38,191 bases of DNA, taken from contig VBEF01000026.1 of the NCBI GenBank assembly GCA_005881275.1, positions 1 to 38,191 of the forward strand. Reading direction: 5' to 3'. How positions within the stretch are numbered: the stretch's first letter is position 1; every line of letters starts with the position of its first letter. The stretch is from Chloroflexota bacterium (lineage in GTDB: Bacteria > Chloroflexota > Dormibacteria > Dormibacterales > Dormibacteraceae). Below the pieces are notes generated by a model. That model was not told the DNA's origin. It worked only from the letters and a program-made list of their open reading frames with translations, and did not search any database. This document shows positions 34,483 to 38,191 of the stretch, one piece after another. Position numbers and translations under genes: made by a program.

Positions 34483-35154
34483 CTAATCGCCCCGCGCGGC
34501 GAGGGCGACGGCAAGACCCACCACCGCGGCCGTGTCCGCGCGGAGGTTGCGGGGACCGAGCGTCGCCGTCTCGGTCGCCAGCTCCAGCTCGCGCTCCGTC
34601 CAGCCGCCTTCCGGCCCGATGAGCAGCGTGACGTCGCGCGGCTCGCTCACCTCGGCCAGGCGCCGCGGCGCCTCGCGCGACAGGAGCACCGGGGTTGCGA
34701 CCGCTCCGATCACCGCCTCGACGGAAGACGCTGCCGAAACCTCGGGCACGCGCAGCCGTCCGGCCAGCATCGCAGCCTCGCGGCAGATCGTGGCCCAGCG
34801 TCCGAGCTTCTGCCCCCGACCCACGCTCCGGTCGGCGTTGAACACGACAAACGCGTGAGCACCAGCTTCGGTGCATCGCGACAGCACGTGCTCGAGAGCC
34901 TGCGCAGGAAGATTGGCGATCGCGATCGTGATCCGCGACCCTGGCTCCGGTTGATGGGCGCGCTCGGCCACCACGTGACCTTCGACACGCGTCGACGAGA
35001 CCTCATCGAGGAGCACATCGAGCAGCAATCCGTCTGGGTCAACGACCTCGATCGATTCTCCGGGACGCGCGCGGAGCGAGCCGGCAAGATGGCGTGCGTC
35101 GCCGCCTTCGATCACGACGCGCCCACCTTTTCGCTGCCCAAAGAAAGCAGGCAC
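34483..35154 (-). CDS. rsmE: 16S rRNA (uracil(1498)-N3)-methyltransferase RsmE
   Basis: Methylates N3 of U1498 in 16S rRNA using SAM. At 223 residues it has the N-terminal PUA-like domain (GGDARHLAGSLRARPGESI) and the SPOUT knot with TLLIGPEGGWTERELE (about 174-189) and LGPRNLRADTAAV (about 199-211). The start GTG at 35154 is six bases after the YCII stop, with no clear ribosome binding site, so it probably depends on coupling. In Firmicutes rsmE sits downstream of dnaJ and prmA; here it is on the other side of lepA. Confidence 0.95.
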   Translation of the reverse strand: MPAFFGQRKGGRVVIEGGDARHLAGSLRARPGESIEVVDPDGLLLDVLLDEVSSTRVEGHVVAERAHQPEPGSRITIAIANLPAQALEHVLSRCTEAGAHAFVVFNADRSVGRGQKLGRWATICREAAMLAGRLRVPEVSAASSVEAVIGAVATPVLLSREAPRRLAEVSEPRDVTLLIGPEGGWTERELELATETATLGPRNLRADTAAVVGLAVALAARGD

Positions 35155-35160
35155 GTGGCT

Positions 35161-35478
35161 TTACATCACGTTGAAGGTTTCGTAGACCGCGACCTGCGCG
35201 CCGCCTTTTATCACCGGGCAGCCTTTCGCCAGCTTCGTCGCCGCTTCGAGCGAAGGAGCGTCGATGATGCTGTAACCGGACGCTCGCTGGCCGACGGGCC
35301 CCTTCGCCACCTCACCGTCGGGCTTGAGCTTGTTGACCTTGCCCGAGAACGGATTGCCGGGGTCGACGATCGCCGGACCGAGCTTCGTGAACCACGCCGT
35401 CCATTGCTTCATCACTCGGGCCTGCTGCGCCGGCGTGTCCGGCATGCTGCCGCCGTAATAGATGAGTAGGTATCTCAC
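35161..35478 (-). CDS. YCII-related (YciI/DGPF) domain protein
   Basis: A 105-residue single-domain ferredoxin-like protein beginning with the family start MRYLLIYYGGSMPDTPAQ and containing SGYSIIDAPSLEAATKLAKGCP. Members form dimers with a putative active site; the reaction is unknown for most. The GTG start overlaps the stop of the uracil-DNA glycosylase gene (GTGA) and rsmE follows six bases after its stop. Confidence 0.88.
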   Translation of the reverse strand: MRYLLIYYGGSMPDTPAQQARVMKQWTAWFTKLGPAIVDPGNPFSGKVNKLKPDGEVAKGPVGQRASGYSIIDAPSLEAATKLAKGCPVIKGGAQVAVYETFNVM

Positions 35479-36077
35479 CGAGCAAAGTTTGCACGCAGCT
35501 CGCTGATCTGCGCGAGCGCTTGCGCGAGTCGTTCGCGGTTGTCGGGCGCATTGAGCCAGCGGTTCTGCCCCGACGGGTGTGGCAGCGGAACCATCACAGG
35601 GCGCTCGCCGAACCGCTTGCCGACACGTTCCTCGAGGGAGCCCGGCCCAAGGAAACGGGAGATCGCCATCTGGCCGACCAGGATCAAGACCTTGGGTTTG
35701 AGCAGGGTTAGCTCCGCGTCGAGCCAGTGCGCGCAGTTGGCCACGGCCGCGGGCGGGGGACGCAGGTCGCCGGTGTTCTGTTTGTTACGCCCTGGGAAGC
35801 AGCGCATGAGGGCGGCGATGTAGGTGAGGCGGCGAAATTCTTCAGGGTCGCGAAAGCCCGCACGAAGCATCCATCGATCGAGCTCCTTTCCGGCGCGCCC
35901 GGAAAACGGCCTCCGGGTCACCTTCTCGGCGGGACCGGGCGCCTGGCCGACCATGAAGAAAGGAGCTCCCCAGCGACCTTCGAACGTCGGGTTGGCCTCG
36001 GCGATGATCCCTTGATCCGCGCAGATCGTGCAGGCGCGGCAGGCCGCCTGCAGCGCAAGTAGCTTTTTAGATGACAC
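35475..36077 (-). CDS. Uracil-DNA glycosylase, family 4-like (4Fe-4S)
   Basis: Excises uracil from DNA. At 200 residues it has the first motif GQAPGPAE (44-51), the RPFSGRAGKELDRWM block (56-70) and the HPSG motif (167-170). Candidate Fe-S cysteines are C13, C16, C19, C93 and C115; family 4 uses C-x2-C plus two more. The usual GEAPG reads GQAPG here, a Glu-to-Gln difference at a motif residue that may alter activity or mark a subgroup. The GTG start at 36077 overlaps the end of the phosphoribosyltransferase gene by 11 bases. Confidence 0.87.
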   Translation of the reverse strand: MSSKKLLALQAACRACTICADQGIIAEANPTFEGRWGAPFFMVGQAPGPAEKVTRRPFSGRAGKELDRWMLRAGFRDPEEFRRLTYIAALMRCFPGRNKQNTGDLRPPPAAVANCAHWLDAELTLLKPKVLILVGQMAISRFLGPGSLEERVGKRFGERPVMVPLPHPSGQNRWLNAPDNRERLAQALAQISELRANFAR

Positions 36078-37077
36078 GGGCGAGCCGCGGGTTCGGGGCC
36101 GCGCCCGGAATCCGTCCTCGCTTGGTCATGGGTTTGCCAGCGATCTCTTTGATATCCGCGGTAAAGGCGATTGGAGGCGCGGAGCTGATCGCCATCCCGA
36201 CACCGTAAGAATGGATAGGGCTTTTCTCCGCCTCGAACTCGCGTATTCGACCCGCGTCCAGTCCTCCCGAGATGAAGATCCCGACATGCTCGTAACCGGC
36301 CTGGTCGAGCCGGGCCCGAACCTCCTTCACCAGGTCGACGGTGACCCCCCCTCGCTCGCTCGGAGTGTCCAGGCGCACCCCGCGGAGTCGTTTGCCGAGA
36401 GCCCCTGCGACCCGCAGCGATTCCTCCGCCTCGTCCTTGAACGTGTCGACCAGCACTATGCGCAGCACGTCGTCGCCCATGTGCTGGTCGAAGGCAAGCG
36501 CTGCCTTCACGGTGTCGCCGAAGAGAAGGATCATGGAGTGTGGCATCGTCCCCGACGCACCCTGAAGGCCGGCGAGCTGCGCTCCCAGAGGTGTGGCGCA
36601 TCCGGCGCATCCGCCGACGACGGCGGAGTACTCCATGGTCGGCGCGATCAAAGGGTGCACATGGCGCGCGCCAAAGCTGATCACCCGCTTGCCGCCCGCG
36701 GCCTCGACGATCTCACGGGCCGCGGTCGCCCAGCCGGAGCAGCTCGAGAGCATGCCGAGCAGCGCGGTCTCGTAGACCCCGAATCGCGAGTAAGGCGCAC
36801 GGACGCGAAGCACGGTCTCCTTCTGGCTCATCGGTTCGCCTTCGGCGATCGCCCACACCTCATCGCCTTGCTGGAGAATCCCGCCAAGCAGCCGTGTCGC
36901 CTCGGCGACGCCGCACAGGATGCCGCGTAGGCCGGCAAAGAAATCCATCGTGACAACCGCATCGACATGCGCCCCGGCGAGCGTCTTCTGGGCACGTTGA
37001 AAGTAGACGTCGGAGGCAGGACCGCCGTAGTAAGCGACCAGGTCAGAGGCCGGGCTGATGGCCGTCACCTGTTTCAT
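36067..37077 (-). CDS. pncB: Nicotinate phosphoribosyltransferase
   Basis: NAD salvage: nicotinate plus PRPP gives nicotinate mononucleotide with ATP use. At 336 residues it is of the shorter type, similar in length to archaeal NAPRTases. FGARHVHP (about 135-142), GTMPHS, VDTFKDEAEESLRVA, RLDTPSERG and FISGGLDAGRI are present, matching the phosphate- and substrate-binding loops. The ATG start at 37077 has no strong ribosome binding site; 62 bases separate it from the divergent Mrp gene. Confidence 0.93.
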   Translation of the reverse strand: MKQVTAISPASDLVAYYGGPASDVYFQRAQKTLAGAHVDAVVTMDFFAGLRGILCGVAEATRLLGGILQQGDEVWAIAEGEPMSQKETVLRVRAPYSRFGVYETALLGMLSSCSGWATAAREIVEAAGGKRVISFGARHVHPLIAPTMEYSAVVGGCAGCATPLGAQLAGLQGASGTMPHSMILLFGDTVKAALAFDQHMGDDVLRIVLVDTFKDEAEESLRVAGALGKRLRGVRLDTPSERGGVTVDLVKEVRARLDQAGYEHVGIFISGGLDAGRIREFEAEKSPIHSYGVGMAISSAPPIAFTADIKEIAGKPMTKRGRIPGAAPNPRLARVI

Positions 37078-37139
37078 GCCGCACTGAACTTATCAGGCGG
37101 GCCGACTTCAGTTGCCGTGGCTCGGTAAGATCGCAGCCG

Positions 37140-38191
37140 ATGAGCGCGCCAACTTCGCAGCAAGTCCTGGACGTGCTCGGGCACATCAAGGACCCGGACC
37201 TGGGTCGGGACGTGGTCAGCCTGGGCATGATCAAGGAGCTGGACGTAAGCGCCGAAGGCAAGGTGACCTTCACCTTTGAGCTCACGACGCCGGCATGTCC
37301 CGTCCGGGATCGCTTCAAGTCGCAGGCCGAGGACGCCGTCGGCGAGCTGCCCGGCGTGACCGGCGTCGAGGTCCGCATGACGGCCAACGTGCGGCCCGCC
37401 TTCATGCGACCCAAACCGTCGGAGATCTTGCCCGGCGTCAAGCAGACGATCGCCGTCGCGTCCGGCAAGGGCGGCGTCGGCAAGTCGACGGTAGCCGTCA
37501 ACCTGGCGGCCGCGCTGCGCAAGAGCGGAGCCTCCGTCGGGTTGCTGGACGCCGACATCTATGGACCCTCCGTTCCGGTCATGACCGGCTCGAAGGTGGT
37601 GCCTCGGCAGTCGAACGGCCGTCTCCTCCCCATCGATGCGCATGGCATGAAGCTGATGTCGTTCGGCCACATCAACCCCGGCGACGAGCCGACCATCTAT
37701 CGCGGCCCGATGGTCGGCAAAGCAATCGAGGCGATGATGGTGCAGGTCGATTGGGGCCGGCTCGACTACCTGGTCATCGACCTGCCGCCAGGAACCGGTG
37801 ACGCGTCGCTCACGCTTGCCCAGGCGGTGCCGCTCACCGGCGTCGCCATCGTCTGCACGCCGCAGGACGTCGCGACCGACATTGCGGTCAAGGCTCTGCA
37901 GATGTTCCGCAAGCTGAACGTCACCCCGCTGGGGCTGATCGAAAACATGAGCTGGTACGTGTGCCCGAGCTGCGGCCACCGGCACGAGATCTTCAGTCAC
38001 GGCGGCGCCGAGTCCGCGGCGAAGCGCCTCGGTGTTCCGTTCCTGGGCGCGATCCCGCTCGAGGAAAGCATCCGCGAGGACGCGGACGCGGGGACTCCGG
38101 TGGTCATCTCGCGACCTGAGTCGGCCGGCGCGAAGGCGTTTGTGGAGATCGCCTCGCAGGTCGCCGCGCGGACGTCGATCCAATCGTTTCG
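37140..38191 (+). CDS. Mrp/ApbC-family iron-sulfur cluster carrier ATPase (runs off right edge)
   Basis: The first 350 codons of a P-loop NTPase that carries and transfers Fe-S clusters. An N-terminal MIP18/DUF59 domain (about 6-80, with DPDLGRDVVSLGMI) precedes the deviant Walker A GKGGVGKST (109-117). DADIYGPSVP, VIDLPPGTGDASLTL and the cluster-binding C275-x-x-C278 pair follow. Length is almost complete for the family, so only a short tail is missing. A TAAGAT hexamer ends eight bases upstream of the ATG with no ribosome binding site, which suggests a leaderless or very short-leader mRNA. Confidence 0.94.
   Translation, partial: MSAPTSQQVLDVLGHIKDPDLGRDVVSLGMIKELDVSAEGKVTFTFELTTPACPVRDRFKSQAEDAVGELPGVTGVEVRMTANVRPAFMRPKPSEILPGVKQTIAVASGKGGVGKSTVAVNLAAALRKSGASVGLLDADIYGPSVPVMTGSKVVPRQSNGRLLPIDAHGMKLMSFGHINPGDEPTIYRGPMVGKAIEAMMVQVDWGRLDYLVIDLPPGTGDASLTLAQAVPLTGVAIVCTPQDVATDIAVKALQMFRKLNVTPLGLIENMSWYVCPSCGHRHEIFSHGGAESAAKRLGVPFLGAIPLEESIREDADAGTPVVISRPESAGAKAFVEIASQVAARTSIQSF

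Overview
This 38 kb window is high-GC bacterial chromosome, packed almost entirely with housekeeping and cell-envelope genes. I see no phage, insertion sequence, CRISPR array or rRNA. The gene content, the many GTG and TTG starts, the ATGA/GTGA overlaps and the weak ribosome binding sites fit an uncultured high-GC terrestrial lineage such as Chloroflexota or Dormibacterota. That placement is inference, since the window holds no decisive phylogenetic marker.

Layout. (1) 1-1991: the start of clpC (minus, cut by the window edge) diverges from an O-antigen ligase/polymerase-like membrane protein. (2) 1992-15067, minus strand: a long run read in the order ybeY, pth, mfd, mazG, an FtsB/DivIC-like septum protein, initiator tRNA-fMet, a 27-residue basic ribosomal-type protein, a second CAU-anticodon tRNA, tilS, ftsH, a DUF2520 Rossmann protein, panB, panC and a four-domain ribosomal protein S1. 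Several of these overlap by a few bases, so much of the run is probably translationally coupled. (3) 15073-21347: a surface-carbohydrate region with two NDP-sugar epimerases, a small four-helix membrane protein, a flippase-like/GT4 glycosyltransferase fusion under a tandem-duplicated MerR/BldC-like regulator, and an RmlD-type dTDP-4-dehydrorhamnose reductase. The RmlD start overlaps the stop of a large membrane-anchored PAS/GAF/GGDEF/EAL protein (21344-24892). (4) 25045-34112, mostly minus: an unrecognised 98-residue protein and then the heat-shock/translation block lepA, lipoprotein, (plus-strand epimerase), ybaK, zinc-ribbon protein, hemW, CIRCE, hrcA, grpE, dnaJ. There is no dnaK between grpE and dnaJ. 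(5) 34139-38191: a small membrane protein, rsmE, a YCII protein, a family-4-like uracil-DNA glycosylase, a nicotinate phosphoribosyltransferase, and the start of an Mrp/ApbC iron-sulfur carrier that runs off the right edge.

The most notable points are: a Gly-to-Val change at the invariant P-loop glycine of LepA (EF4); a 27-residue bS22/AURKAIP1-COX24-like gene between two CAU tRNAs; the second tRNA sharing its terminal A with the ATG of tilS, whose enzyme modifies a CAU tRNA; a duplicated MerR/BldC-like regulator with an 8-2-8 inverted repeat upstream; an intrinsic terminator on the strand where no gene is present (20484-20527), hinting at a small RNA; a DUF2520 protein sitting where a ketopantoate reductase would be expected; and a coding-like stretch after the stop of the glycosyltransferase. 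I did not find a clear-cut new multi-gene defence or mobile system.
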